Source: JBBDQZ01 sp040905705 (GTDB lineage Bacteria > Bacteroidota > Rhodothermia > Balneolales > Natronogracilivirgulaceae). From it: a stretch of 64,000 nt of DNA. The notes under the pieces are model-generated. The model searched no databases. It saw only the letters and a program-made list of their open reading frames with translations, and was not told where the DNA came from. The stretch covers positions 1 to 64,000 of the forward strand of contig JBBDQZ010000038.1 in NCBI GenBank assembly GCA_040905705.1. Direction: 5' to 3'. The number at the start of each line of letters is the position of its first letter. Within the stretch, counting starts at the first letter, position 1. Position numbers and translations under genes: made by a program. This document shows, one piece after another, positions 36,990-45,418 of the stretch.

Positions 36990-37685
36990 ATGACAATATC
37001 AAAATTTCATAAAGTGTTTTTTTTAGTTGTGGTCGCAGGGTTCATGCATACCATTCCGGCGGCAGCTCAATTCAGTATAGATCTCGATCTCAACAGCCGT
37101 TATATATGGAGAGGTACCGATTTTGGAAATTCACCAAGTATTCAACCGGCAATGAGTTATGCCATGGGGGGGCTGGAAGTTGGTTTATGGGGTGCGTACG
37201 CCACAAATGGTGATCCGGCCGGCTCAGAAGTGGATCTTTGGGTTTCTTACACTTTTAATTCGGATGCCGGCAGTTTTTCCGTCTATGCAACGGACTACAC
37301 CTTTCCAATTCATCACACCGGCATGACCGAAGCGGCGGAGACCTGGTTAGACAGCGATGCCCACACTATCGAACTGGGTCTGGGTTATGCTGGTACCGAC
37401 GAATTGCCGGTATCGGTTTTTGCCGGAATGTTCGTTCATAATGACGAAGATTATTCCATGTATGTTGAATTAGGATACGATGCGGATCCGGTCGAGTTTT
37501 TTCTTGGATTTTCACCTTTTGAGTCTGCCGCCTACGGAACGACGGGTGTGGGTATTGTTAATCTTGGGATCACGGGATCCAAGGAACTTATCATCACTGA
37601 AAACCTTTCAATTGGCCTTTCTTCAAGTTTGATCGCGAATATCGATGCTGAAAATATTCACATGCTGGTCGGTATCAGTTTTTAG
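36990..37685 (+). CDS. Outer-membrane beta-barrel protein, TorF-like putative porin
   Basis: 231 aa from ATG 36990; upstream codons to 36816 run through the AT-rich spacer and are unlikely to be translated. A signal peptide ending 'AAAQ' is followed by 'FSIDLDLNSRYIWRGTDFG' and alternating strands ending in a C-terminal Phe, the usual end of outer-membrane barrels. The pattern resembles the TorF/TIGR02001 porin-like family. It is divergent from the LacI-type regulator and converges on the GH109-like genes. Confidence 0.8.
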   Translation: MTISKFHKVFFLVVVAGFMHTIPAAAQFSIDLDLNSRYIWRGTDFGNSPSIQPAMSYAMGGLEVGLWGAYATNGDPAGSEVDLWVSYTFNSDAGSFSVYATDYTFPIHHTGMTEAAETWLDSDAHTIELGLGYAGTDELPVSVFAGMFVHNDEDYSMYVELGYDADPVEFFLGFSPFESAAYGTTGVGIVNLGITGSKELIITENLSIGLSSSLIANIDAENIHMLVGISF

Positions 37686-37794
37686 CCTGACGATATAGTA
37701 TTCCCAAACGGCTATCAAACGACACCATCCGGCCGTTAATACATGAGAATTCTGGATACCAGTGACAGATTGAAGTGATAAGTTGACCCGTGCG

Positions 37795-37826
37795 CTTCTG
37801 TGACCGAGAGACTTCGGTCACAGAAG
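37795..37826. terminator. Strong bidirectional stem-loop between convergent genes
   Basis: Perfect 12-bp arms CTTCTGTGACCG and CGGTCACAGAAG around the loop AGAGACTT, then TTTC. It lies 109 bp after the porin-like gene and 16 bp beyond the end of the GH109-like gene, where transcripts from both strands must end. Confidence 0.7.
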
Positions 37827-37842
37827 TTTCATGGTACTTAAC

Positions 37843-39252
37843 TTATATCAACCTTGTTGTACCTCCTCCGTTTTGAAGTTCGACGTCCATTCCCCGCTTG
37901 TTGGTTTGCCATGAGCCGGCTGTAAAATCAGGTACCTGAACCGGGTGGGAACGATTGGCTACCGACCATTCGGTTAATGGTCCGAGAGAACTATAAAGGA
38001 CCGAATCATATACGGACATTTCCAGAGGCAATCCGTTGCGAAGACAATCGATCAGACGCCAGTCCATGGGGCGTATCCGTGCACTGGGACCCGGTTGCTG
38101 ACGGGATAATTCATCAAATCTTTTCATCATCTCAGGGGTGTATTCATCCACCAGTTCCTGAAATTCATCCTCGACAACCCAGCCTCGATGGCTGGTGGCA
38201 ATTGCAGGCGATTGATTATGATACATAAAAATACCTTCGGACCCGCTCACCAGATCAAGATTTTGAGGCCTCGGACGTGGTGAACTTACATCATGCTGAA
38301 GCATGATGGTACGCCCCCTGACTGTTCGGATGACCGTGATATTTATATTGCCGCCATAGTTTTTCCGGGCATAAGGCTCAAAAAACGGATCTGTTTCCGC
38401 AAGCTCTTTCACTTTCTTTCCCATCGAAAAATCATCACTGGATACAGACACCAGGTAATCCATTTTATCTCCACAATTGATATCCATGATCTGGGATACC
38501 GTATCTGAACCGGAATCCGGATATAAATTGCCGTTTCTGGTGTTTTCTTTTAAACGCCACATGTTATGAAACTGCGTTTTGGAAAATAAATAGTAGTCAT
38601 TGTTAAGTTCATGAATATAGCAGCCCTCTCCATGGATAACTTCGCCGAAATAACCATCTCTTACCATATTCAAGGCAACCGCACTCATGCCGTGATGGCT
38701 GGATTGTGTCATATTGATGCAATGTTGACGTGTCCGTTCCGATGTTTCCACCAGTTGCCAGCATTCATCCATTGTAACAGCAATAGGCCTTTCCGATGCG
38801 GCGTGCTTTTCATGTTCCATTGCGTACACAGCCATCCGGGTATGTAAATGCCAGGGGGTGCAAATATACACCAGATCAATATCGTTTTGTTCACACAGCT
38901 GCTTCCATGCATCTTCTGTACCTGAATAGGTCTCAGGGTTATGTCCGGGGCGATCACTTATCGATTCAATAGCTTCGCTCACTCTGTCCGGTTCTAAATC
39001 ACATATGGCTTTAACCTCGACCCCCTCTATACGGGTAAAAGCCCTTACCATAGACGATCCCCGGCTGCCGATTCCGATAATACCTACGCGAACCGTTTCC
39101 AGTTTTGGAGCGGCATAACCGGACATATTAAATCTCTGGCGTTGAGTTTGCGGAAAGGGTTCCCTGATTTCAGGATTACGCGAGCCACCTACGAAGATAC
39201 CTGCACCGGCCAGTCCGGTACGTTTTATAAATTCCCTGCGATTATTTTTCAT
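37843..39252 (-). CDS. GH109-like Gfo/Idh/MocA-family protein, exported by Tat (copy 1)
   Basis: 469 aa. A twin-arginine leader ('RREFIKRTGLAGAGIFVGG', Arg5-Arg6) precedes an NAD-binding Rossmann domain ('VGIIGIGSRGS', about 56-66) and the Gfo/Idh C-terminal domain. Blocks such as 'DECWQLVETSERTRQHC', 'LNMVRDGYFGEVIHGEG' and 'MDINCGDKMDYLVS' match GH109 alpha-N-acetylgalactosaminidases, which cleave through a retained NAD. The signature YPTHG reads YPDSG here (Ser247 for His), and the earlier CY pair reads Ser185-His186. Activity may be lost or changed. It is the last of three genes on this strand, 42 bp after its paralogue. Confidence 0.82.
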   Translation of the reverse strand: MKNNRREFIKRTGLAGAGIFVGGSRNPEIREPFPQTQRQRFNMSGYAAPKLETVRVGIIGIGSRGSSMVRAFTRIEGVEVKAICDLEPDRVSEAIESISDRPGHNPETYSGTEDAWKQLCEQNDIDLVYICTPWHLHTRMAVYAMEHEKHAASERPIAVTMDECWQLVETSERTRQHCINMTQSSHHGMSAVALNMVRDGYFGEVIHGEGCYIHELNNDYYLFSKTQFHNMWRLKENTRNGNLYPDSGSDTVSQIMDINCGDKMDYLVSVSSDDFSMGKKVKELAETDPFFEPYARKNYGGNINITVIRTVRGRTIMLQHDVSSPRPRPQNLDLVSGSEGIFMYHNQSPAIATSHRGWVVEDEFQELVDEYTPEMMKRFDELSRQQPGPSARIRPMDWRLIDCLRNGLPLEMSVYDSVLYSSLGPLTEWSVANRSHPVQVPDFTAGSWQTNKRGMDVELQNGGGTTRLI

Positions 39253-39294
39253 GGTATTGACAAGTATATTTTAATTGAAAATTTAATATGGTAT

Positions 39295-40719
39295 TTATCC
39301 ATACCGGAGTAATTTTGTTGTTCCTCCGTACTCAAGTTCTATATCCTGTCTTCGTTTGCTGGTCTGCCAGGCACCGGCTGTAAAATCAGGTACCTGAACC
39401 GGGTGGGAACGATTGGCTACCGACCATTCACTCAAGGGTCCGAGAGCACTCCACAGGGCGGCATCGTACACATTCATATCCAGGGGGAGCCCGTTGCGCA
39501 GGCAGTCGATCAATCGCCAATCCATGGGACGAACGCTGGAATATCCTGAGTATCGCTCCCCGCCGGCCTGTCTGACCATTTCACTGAACCGTTTACTGAT
39601 TTCCGGTGTATATTCCTCTACCAGCGATTGAAACTCCTCTTCCGGTAACCAGCCTTCATGGCCGAATGCAATCGCAGGATTCGGGGAGTGCCGGAAAAGG
39701 CCTTTGGTTCCGCTGATCAGGTGGCTCCCGGGCCTCGGACGGGGCGTGCTTACATCATGCTGGATCATGATGCTGCGGCCCCTGGCGGTCCGGATGATGC
39801 TGACATTCATATTTCCACGATAATTTTTATCAACATACGGCTCAAAAAACGGATCAGCAGCTGCCATTTCCCTTGCCTTTTCCTTCATCGAAAAGTCATT
39901 ACCGGAGACCGATACCATGAATTCCATTTTGTCTCCATAGTTGATATCCATCATCGGCGCGGCCGCATCAATACCGGATTCCGGATACAAATTGCCGTTT
40001 CGGGTGGCGTTTTCTTTAAGCCGCCACATATCATAGTATTGATCCTTGCTGAAATTATAGCGCTCGGTATTCAGGTTGTGAATATAGGCGCCTTCAGCGT
40101 GAATGATCTCTCCGAATAATCCTTTCCTCACCATATTTAAGGCAACCGCTTTGATCCCGTCAAGACAGGATCGCGTTGCCATCCAGCAATGCCGGCGGGT
40201 GCGTTCGGATGTTTCCACCAGCTGCCAGCATTCATCAATCGTGACGGCACAGGGCCTGTCGACGGCCGCATGTATTTCATGCTCCATCGCGTACACGGCC
40301 ATCGGCGTATGGAGTCTCCATGGAGTTCCGATATAAACCAGGTCGATATCCCCCCGCTCACACAGTCTTTTCCAGGCATCTTCACTGCCTGAATAGGAAT
40401 CCGGATTGTGTTGAGGAATGTCCTGAATCGATGCGATGGCGGCACTCACTTTTTCAGGGATGATATCGCACATGGCTTTGATTTCCACCCCTTCTATACG
40501 TGCCATTGCCCTTGTGGTGCCTGATCCACGGTTGCCAAGGCCTATGATGCCTACCCGGACGGTCTCCAGTTTCGGAGCGGCATACTCAGACATATTAATT
40601 CGCTGGCGTTGAGTTTGCGGAAAGGGTTCCCGGTTTTCAGGATTACGTGAGCCACCTACGAAGATACCTGCACCGGCCAGCCCGGTACGTTTTATAAATT
40701 CCCTGCGATTATTTTTCAT
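39295..40719 (-). CDS. GH109-like Gfo/Idh/MocA-family protein, exported by Tat (copy 2)
   Basis: 474 aa, a tandem paralogue of the next gene downstream. The Tat leader is almost identical in the two (residues 1-40), as is the C-terminal stretch 'EWSVANRSHPVQVPDFTAG'; the middle is more diverged. The GH109 signature is again altered: Tyr-Pro-Glu-Ser-Gly (Ser248 in place of the expected His) and Cys185-Leu186 in place of Cys-Tyr. It lies 98 bp after the amidohydrolase gene. A redox or epimerase role on a sugar is an alternative to glycosidase. Confidence 0.82.
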   Translation of the reverse strand: MKNNRREFIKRTGLAGAGIFVGGSRNPENREPFPQTQRQRINMSEYAAPKLETVRVGIIGLGNRGSGTTRAMARIEGVEIKAMCDIIPEKVSAAIASIQDIPQHNPDSYSGSEDAWKRLCERGDIDLVYIGTPWRLHTPMAVYAMEHEIHAAVDRPCAVTIDECWQLVETSERTRRHCWMATRSCLDGIKAVALNMVRKGLFGEIIHAEGAYIHNLNTERYNFSKDQYYDMWRLKENATRNGNLYPESGIDAAAPMMDINYGDKMEFMVSVSGNDFSMKEKAREMAAADPFFEPYVDKNYRGNMNVSIIRTARGRSIMIQHDVSTPRPRPGSHLISGTKGLFRHSPNPAIAFGHEGWLPEEEFQSLVEEYTPEISKRFSEMVRQAGGERYSGYSSVRPMDWRLIDCLRNGLPLDMNVYDAALWSALGPLSEWSVANRSHPVQVPDFTAGAWQTSKRRQDIELEYGGTTKLLRYG

Positions 40720-40817
40720 CTGTTTTAGGAGTTTTGATGAATAAAGTCAGTAGGGCACCCACCATCAAACCATCCTGCACCTGTATGTCGCAGGACTTCT
40801 GTCACGGACGATTTCTG

Positions 40818-41972
40818 TTACTGCAAAATGCCCGGGAACCATTTCTCGGCGTTTGTGAGATAAATTTTATCGATTACTTCACGCGGTAATTTTAGCCCGT
40901 TAAACTCCTCTTCAACTTTGGGAGCGGACATTCTTTCATCGGAAACAAAAAATTTCCAATGACGGAGCCAGTTTTCACGTGATGCTTCAGCGATTTGTTC
41001 ATCCGTTCTCAAAGACTGATCCGTTAACGCTGCTCCATAGTGTGGTTTCGGTCCGAAACTGGATTCATCCGTAGCATATATAAGCCGATCCTGGTATTTG
41101 ATAAAAAAGTCATGGACTTTTTGCCAGTCGGTAACGGCCTGATGCTGCAGATGGCAGATCCGTTCGGCCATATCCACCGCCATGTTTGGAAATCTGTCCA
41201 GTCGCTTCGCCAACTCATCCACATCATATTCGAGGCTGCCAAGGTGAGCTCCGACGAATCTCAGATTCGGATTCTTTGCAAGCATGTTGTCACGGGCTTC
41301 AATATGGACTTCATGTCCCGGTAGGTCGGGATGCAGGTACATGTGATATTGCGGCATTCCGCTATAGTATTGCCTGTCGCCACCTGTGGTCATTTCTTCC
41401 AATGGCAGCCAGGCGTTCATCGGTTCGCCGATATGCCCGATCAATGTCTTATCATTTTCCTCGATAAACGCCATTATCGAATCAAATTTGGGGTCATCAA
41501 CCCGGATAAAATTCCCTTCGGGATCCTGCACCTCCATGCCGATACTTTTTCGAATTTTCACGGCAACAGTCCCCCTGTCGAATGACCGTTGCAGATGCTC
41601 AATGGTCTTCTCCTCCCAATCGGGTTCATTGAAACTGTACGGATCCAGTATAGTCGTTGAATAAAACAGGTTTTCCGGAAAGACTTCCATTTTTTGCAAG
41701 ATCTCTTCCTCTTGTTCTTCAACAGACATGGAACGCGTTGCACCGGGGGATGACGAGACAAGAGATAAAAGTTTAAAGTTATCTCTTATCGCTTGCTCTA
41801 TATAGGAGGTATTATCTCCTCTGAGATGGACATGGGAATTGAATTTTTCTATGGTGTTAAAATCATCTATAGAATAATATTCTGCTTCCGAGTGTTCCTC
41901 TGAGGTGCAATTTTGTAAAAGAATCAGAAGAAGCAGTAAGGTGATGTAATAAAATGTATTTGAATTCTTCAT
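40818..41972 (-). CDS. Amidohydrolase-family lipoprotein
   Basis: 384 aa. The N-terminus is strongly hydrophobic and ends in LLQNC (Cys22), a lipobox. The mature part is an amidohydrolase_2-type TIM barrel with the metal motif HxH at His47/His49 ('FNSHVHL'), then 'GHIGEP', 'FVGAHLGS' and 'YATDES' carrying further ligands. Relatives hydrolyse lactones or decarboxylate cyclic acids. It is the first gene of the three-gene set with the GH109-like pair, so its product may act on sugar acids or lactones derived from the same substrate (inference). Confidence 0.85.
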   Translation of the reverse strand: MKNSNTFYYITLLLLLILLQNCTSEEHSEAEYYSIDDFNTIEKFNSHVHLRGDNTSYIEQAIRDNFKLLSLVSSSPGATRSMSVEEQEEEILQKMEVFPENLFYSTTILDPYSFNEPDWEEKTIEHLQRSFDRGTVAVKIRKSIGMEVQDPEGNFIRVDDPKFDSIMAFIEENDKTLIGHIGEPMNAWLPLEEMTTGGDRQYYSGMPQYHMYLHPDLPGHEVHIEARDNMLAKNPNLRFVGAHLGSLEYDVDELAKRLDRFPNMAVDMAERICHLQHQAVTDWQKVHDFFIKYQDRLIYATDESSFGPKPHYGAALTDQSLRTDEQIAEASRENWLRHWKFFVSDERMSAPKVEEEFNGLKLPREVIDKIYLTNAEKWFPGILQ

Positions 41973-42319
41973 CAGATTTTCCGGTTTGCGTTATGATGGT
42001 TGTAAGTCAAGATAGTATATGTAAATAAACTTGTAAAAAAATTATTCATACCCAGGTGTCCGGTCAATATCTGATATATATTCCACAACCGTAGACGAGG
42101 GTGGATTTGCTCATGAATGTGATTGTAGTTCAATAATATATACTATAATATTTATCTCAATTCATTTTTTATGGAATGATGGATTTAAAATTTGATTCCG
42201 ATGTCATAGTTTGCTGTTCCATGCAATTTTTGTTGTGATATGGAACTTGATGTATATTCATTTTCAATTTCAAGATACCGGGTCCGTATAAGTCGCTTCC
42301 TTAATATCAAAACAATTTT
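41973..42319. other. Divergent AT-rich spacer
   Basis: 347 bp between the amidohydrolase operon and the esterase-fold gene. It is AT-rich with TATA-like stretches around 42135-42160, but no spaced promoter pair, GTTAACAA motif or hairpin stands out. Confidence 0.45.
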
Positions 42320-43033
42320 ATGAAATCAAAGAGACACAGCTGGCAGAGTCCAAGTTTGGGGAAAAAGGTCTTCATTACTGTTTATGGAACAGAAGGAACA
42401 CCCATCCTTGCCTTTCCCGGAGACTCGGGCTCTATGTCCGACTGGGAGACCAATGGTTTAATACACGCTCTTTCATATCAGATTGAAAACGGTTATAACC
42501 GGATTTACTGTGTCGAATCCGTTGATAATGAGAGTTTTTTCAATACCGATGTGAAACCGCAGATTCGGATCAGCAGACACCGGCAATATGAACGATATGT
42601 GGTGGACGAAGTCCTCCCGTTTATCAGGAAAACTTCCGGAGACGTGTTTATTATGGCGGCAGGCATTCATATGGGTGGTTATCAAGCTCTGAATCTGCTG
42701 CTGAAACATCCGACTCTTATCCGGAAAGCCATATCTATTGGTGGCCGGTTTCAGATTCGCCCGTTCATGGGAGATTATTTCGACGACAGTGTCTATTTTA
42801 ATAATCCACTGGAATATCTGCCGAACCTGGATGACCGGGATCTTTTGGAAGCTATACGCAGTACAGACATCCGATTGATTGTCACACCGGACGACCCGTA
42901 TGTCGATCTGAACTATATGCTCAGTGATGTGCTTCGGTCCAAGGCGATCGAACACATTTTTGACTACTGGATTGAAACGGGTGAACATCCCCGGGAGATC
43001 TGGGGGAATATCATGCAGCGGCATGTGCCATGA
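42320..43033 (+). CDS. Esterase-D-like alpha/beta-hydrolase fold protein without the nucleophile serine
   Basis: 237 aa, cytosolic. The pattern follows the short enterochelin-esterase/esterase-D-like family ('YERYVVDEVLPFI', then the nucleophile elbow). The elbow reads 'AAGIHMGGYQALN': His117 replaces the serine of GxSxG, and the codon is CAT. A later Asp ('TPDDPY') and His ('GEHPREIW') remain. The protein is therefore unlikely to be a normal serine hydrolase. It is the first of a + strand run, 100 bp before murQ. Confidence 0.75.
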   Translation: MKSKRHSWQSPSLGKKVFITVYGTEGTPILAFPGDSGSMSDWETNGLIHALSYQIENGYNRIYCVESVDNESFFNTDVKPQIRISRHRQYERYVVDEVLPFIRKTSGDVFIMAAGIHMGGYQALNLLLKHPTLIRKAISIGGRFQIRPFMGDYFDDSVYFNNPLEYLPNLDDRDLLEAIRSTDIRLIVTPDDPYVDLNYMLSDVLRSKAIEHIFDYWIETGEHPREIWGNIMQRHVP

Positions 43034-43133
43034 TCCATCCGCTCGCGTTGTCTTCCATATATGATAAGCCTGGAACTTGTACGGATAAAAAATTTCGATT
43101 ATAAACATTGGCAATAAACTTGGAGCGGCGAAT

Positions 43134-44069
43134 TTGTCTGAAAAGCGTGCACTATACGACCAGCTGAAAAAACTGGAAACGGAACAGCGAAACCCTGATA
43201 CCATGCACATTGACCTGGCCGATTCGGAAGAGATCGTTCGGTTGATGAATCAGCAGGATAAAAAAGTTGCGGAATATGTAGGTACCCGTACCCGTCAGAT
43301 TGCCAGGGCGGTTGACTATGTGCATCGTGCAATTGCCGAAGGCGGAAGACTGATTTATACCGGTGCGGGGACCAGCGGACGGCTGGGGGTTCTTGATGCG
43401 GCAGAATGTCCACCCACTTTTGGAACCAGGCCCGAACAGGTGATCGGGCTGATCGCCGGAGGCCCTAAAGCGATGTTTGTAGCCCGGGAAGGCTCTGAAG
43501 ATCGGCCCGAAAACGGGGAAAAAGATATCGCTGGCCTGGACGTTAACAAGAAGGACGTAGTATGCGGGCTGGCAGCCAGCGGCCGCACACCCTACGTCAT
43601 GGGAACTTTAAAGGAAGCCAAACGGCGGGGTGCCGGAACAATCATGGTCTGCTGCGTGGCTGCGGAACATGTGAAGCTTGAACAAGAGGCTGATATTATG
43701 ATCGATATTCCCGTCGGTGCAGAAGTGATCATGGGAAGCACACGCTTGAAAAGTGCAACAGCACAGAAAATGGTTTGCAATATGATCTCGACCGGTGCGA
43801 TGATCCGGCTCGGCAAAGTCTATGAGAATGTGATGGTGGATCTGATGCTTACCAACAAGAAACTTGTCGAGCGGTCCAGACGTATCATCAGTTTGTTTAC
43901 CGATGCCGATTACGACGAAGCATCTCGCCTATTGGAAGCAGCCGGTGGAAATGTAAAGGTTGCGTTGCTTATGGGGTTGGTTAAAGTGAGTAGAAAGGAA
44001 GCGGAAAAGCAACTGAAAGCGCACAACGGTTTTATTCGTGCCGCACTTCAATCCCATGAGCAGCATTAA
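43134..44069 (+). CDS. murQ: N-acetylmuramic acid 6-phosphate etherase
   Basis: Cleaves the lactyl ether of MurNAc-6-phosphate to GlcNAc-6-phosphate in cell-wall recycling. The 311-aa protein contains the SIS-domain motif 'YTGAGTSGRLGVLDAAECPPTF' in two parts (about residues 75-96), with Glu91 at the catalytic position, and 'SEDRPENG' further on. The start is TTG 43134: the frame is closed upstream at 43086 with no ATG, GTG or other TTG between. No phosphotransferase or GlcNAc-6-P deacetylase gene is adjacent. Confidence 0.95.
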   Translation: MSEKRALYDQLKKLETEQRNPDTMHIDLADSEEIVRLMNQQDKKVAEYVGTRTRQIARAVDYVHRAIAEGGRLIYTGAGTSGRLGVLDAAECPPTFGTRPEQVIGLIAGGPKAMFVAREGSEDRPENGEKDIAGLDVNKKDVVCGLAASGRTPYVMGTLKEAKRRGAGTIMVCCVAAEHVKLEQEADIMIDIPVGAEVIMGSTRLKSATAQKMVCNMISTGAMIRLGKVYENVMVDLMLTNKKLVERSRRIISLFTDADYDEASRLLEAAGGNVKVALLMGLVKVSRKEAEKQLKAHNGFIRAALQSHEQH

Positions 44070-44119
44070 CTCCATACAGCCGGATTTCGGTAAAATCTCA
44101 ACGGCCGGACAACATCCGG

Positions 44120-44815
44120 ATGACAGCACAAAGCGTATCAGTGAAACGATTTAATTCCATTGAAAATCGATACAGACACTATTTTATCCGGATTCAGATC
44201 GCAATTATTTGCTCTATAAGTTTCTTTATTCTTTTGTTTCGATTTTGGCCGGAAAAGGTATATGATGACCATCGTCTGTTTTTGCAGTTTTCCGGTGAAC
44301 AACAGCTCACTCCTGAAATGATTGTAGCCTCCCGGCAACCAGCTGTGGAACGCTTGGCCCCAACAGTACCGAGACTCATTACTGTACCCGATGATGAAGT
44401 CGTCGATGCGGAATTTAACCTTGAACTTTTTGGTATGTCATCGGAAATCCAGGATTTGGAGCCCTTTTCTGAAAATGAAGGAGAAACGGAACTGGTGGAA
44501 AACCCCGATCGTCCACCGAATGTCCGACGTATCGTTGAACCGGTAATGCCTTCAGAGGTCCGAAGGAATGCCGTACGTATTCAGATTGATGTCCTGTTTG
44601 TGGTATCGGCACAGGGAGAAGTTGAAGAGGCAACGATAGATGAAATCCGGATGTATAACCCGGCCACAAGAACTTTTGAAATTGTTGCGGATATCGGATA
44701 CGGATTAAAGGAAGCTACCCTTAATGCTGCTTATCAATGGCTGTTCTATCCGGCTCGGCACCAGGATCAGCCGGTGCGATCGATTTCCAGACATCGTTTT
44801 ACCTTTGGCAGTTGA
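44120..44815 (+). CDS. Membrane-anchored protein with a TonB-C-like domain
   Basis: 231 aa. A short cytosolic N-terminus, one membrane helix (about 25-42), a Pro/Glu-rich periplasmic linker, and a C-terminal domain (about 145-231) with 'IQIDVLFVVSAQGEVEEATI' split around a beta hairpin and 'AAYQWLFYPARHQDQPV', the TonB/TolA C-terminal pattern. TonB passes inner-membrane energy to outer-membrane transporters. No ExbB/ExbD genes or TonB receptor are adjacent. It lies 50 bp after murQ. Confidence 0.75.
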   Translation: MTAQSVSVKRFNSIENRYRHYFIRIQIAIICSISFFILLFRFWPEKVYDDHRLFLQFSGEQQLTPEMIVASRQPAVERLAPTVPRLITVPDDEVVDAEFNLELFGMSSEIQDLEPFSENEGETELVENPDRPPNVRRIVEPVMPSEVRRNAVRIQIDVLFVVSAQGEVEEATIDEIRMYNPATRTFEIVADIGYGLKEATLNAAYQWLFYPARHQDQPVRSISRHRFTFGS

Positions 44816-44937
44816 CCGTTATTTTTAATGGTTATCAGAAGTGGATGAACGGGCCCGGGCGCATAACGGTTTTGGGGAATGGTAAAACAAATTCCGGCTG
44901 CTGAAGACGGCTGTTCCATGTTGCCCGAGGATGGGAA

Positions 44938-44966
44938 TTGTCATATATTAGCACCCCTTGTATCGT
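44938..44966 (+). promoter_or_regulatory. Possible promoter for tRNA-Ser
   Basis: TTGTCA at 44938-44943 and TATCGT at 44961-44966 with a 17-bp spacer; transcription would start about 12 nt before the tRNA at 44985. Confidence 0.4.
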
Positions 44967-44984
44967 GACTGATACAGCCGCCAC

Positions 44985-45072
44985 GGAGAGATGCCGGAGT
45001 GGTCGAACGGGCTCGCCTGGAAAGCGAGTGTGCCCTAACCGGGTACCGAGGGTTCGAATCCCTCTCTCTCCG
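44985..45072 (+). tRNA. tRNA-Ser(GGA)
   Basis: 88 nt. Acceptor GGAGAGA pairs with TCTCTCC, discriminator G. The anticodon stem CTCGC/GCGAG encloses CTGGAAA with anticodon GGA at 45019-45021. A long variable arm (class II) and a T-arm GAGGG-TTCGAAT-CCCTC follow. Only CA, not a full CCA, comes directly after. Confidence 0.97.
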
Positions 45073-45418
45073 CACTTTTTTCTGCAGTAGTTGTTAGATT
45101 GTTATAATTTTTCAGATTAGTTTTTGAATTAATACTATTTTTAACTGAATCCTCCCCTTTTCCAGAATACTATACCAGTGAGGGGGCGCTTTAAGTTGAT
45201 TACCGCGTTTAATGAACAGGAGTTGGTATTTGGTGCTTTCCTGGCCCGGTTATACTTGCCAGAAGAATGATCAGAATTATCCATTCAATAATAAATCAGT
45301 AATAAAGTCTACAAAAGCTCACAATGCAACATCCATGGTCGAAATCCAGGACATAGAAACGCATGATGAAATCCATGTGTGATCTGCCTGTCCTTGTGAA
45401 TCAAATAAATTTAAACAG
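45073..45418. other. Spacer between tRNA-Ser and the large lipoprotein gene
   Basis: 346 bp, AT-rich at the left, with a short T-run just after the tRNA (45076-45081) that may end its transcript. No gene or clear hairpin was seen. Confidence 0.45.
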
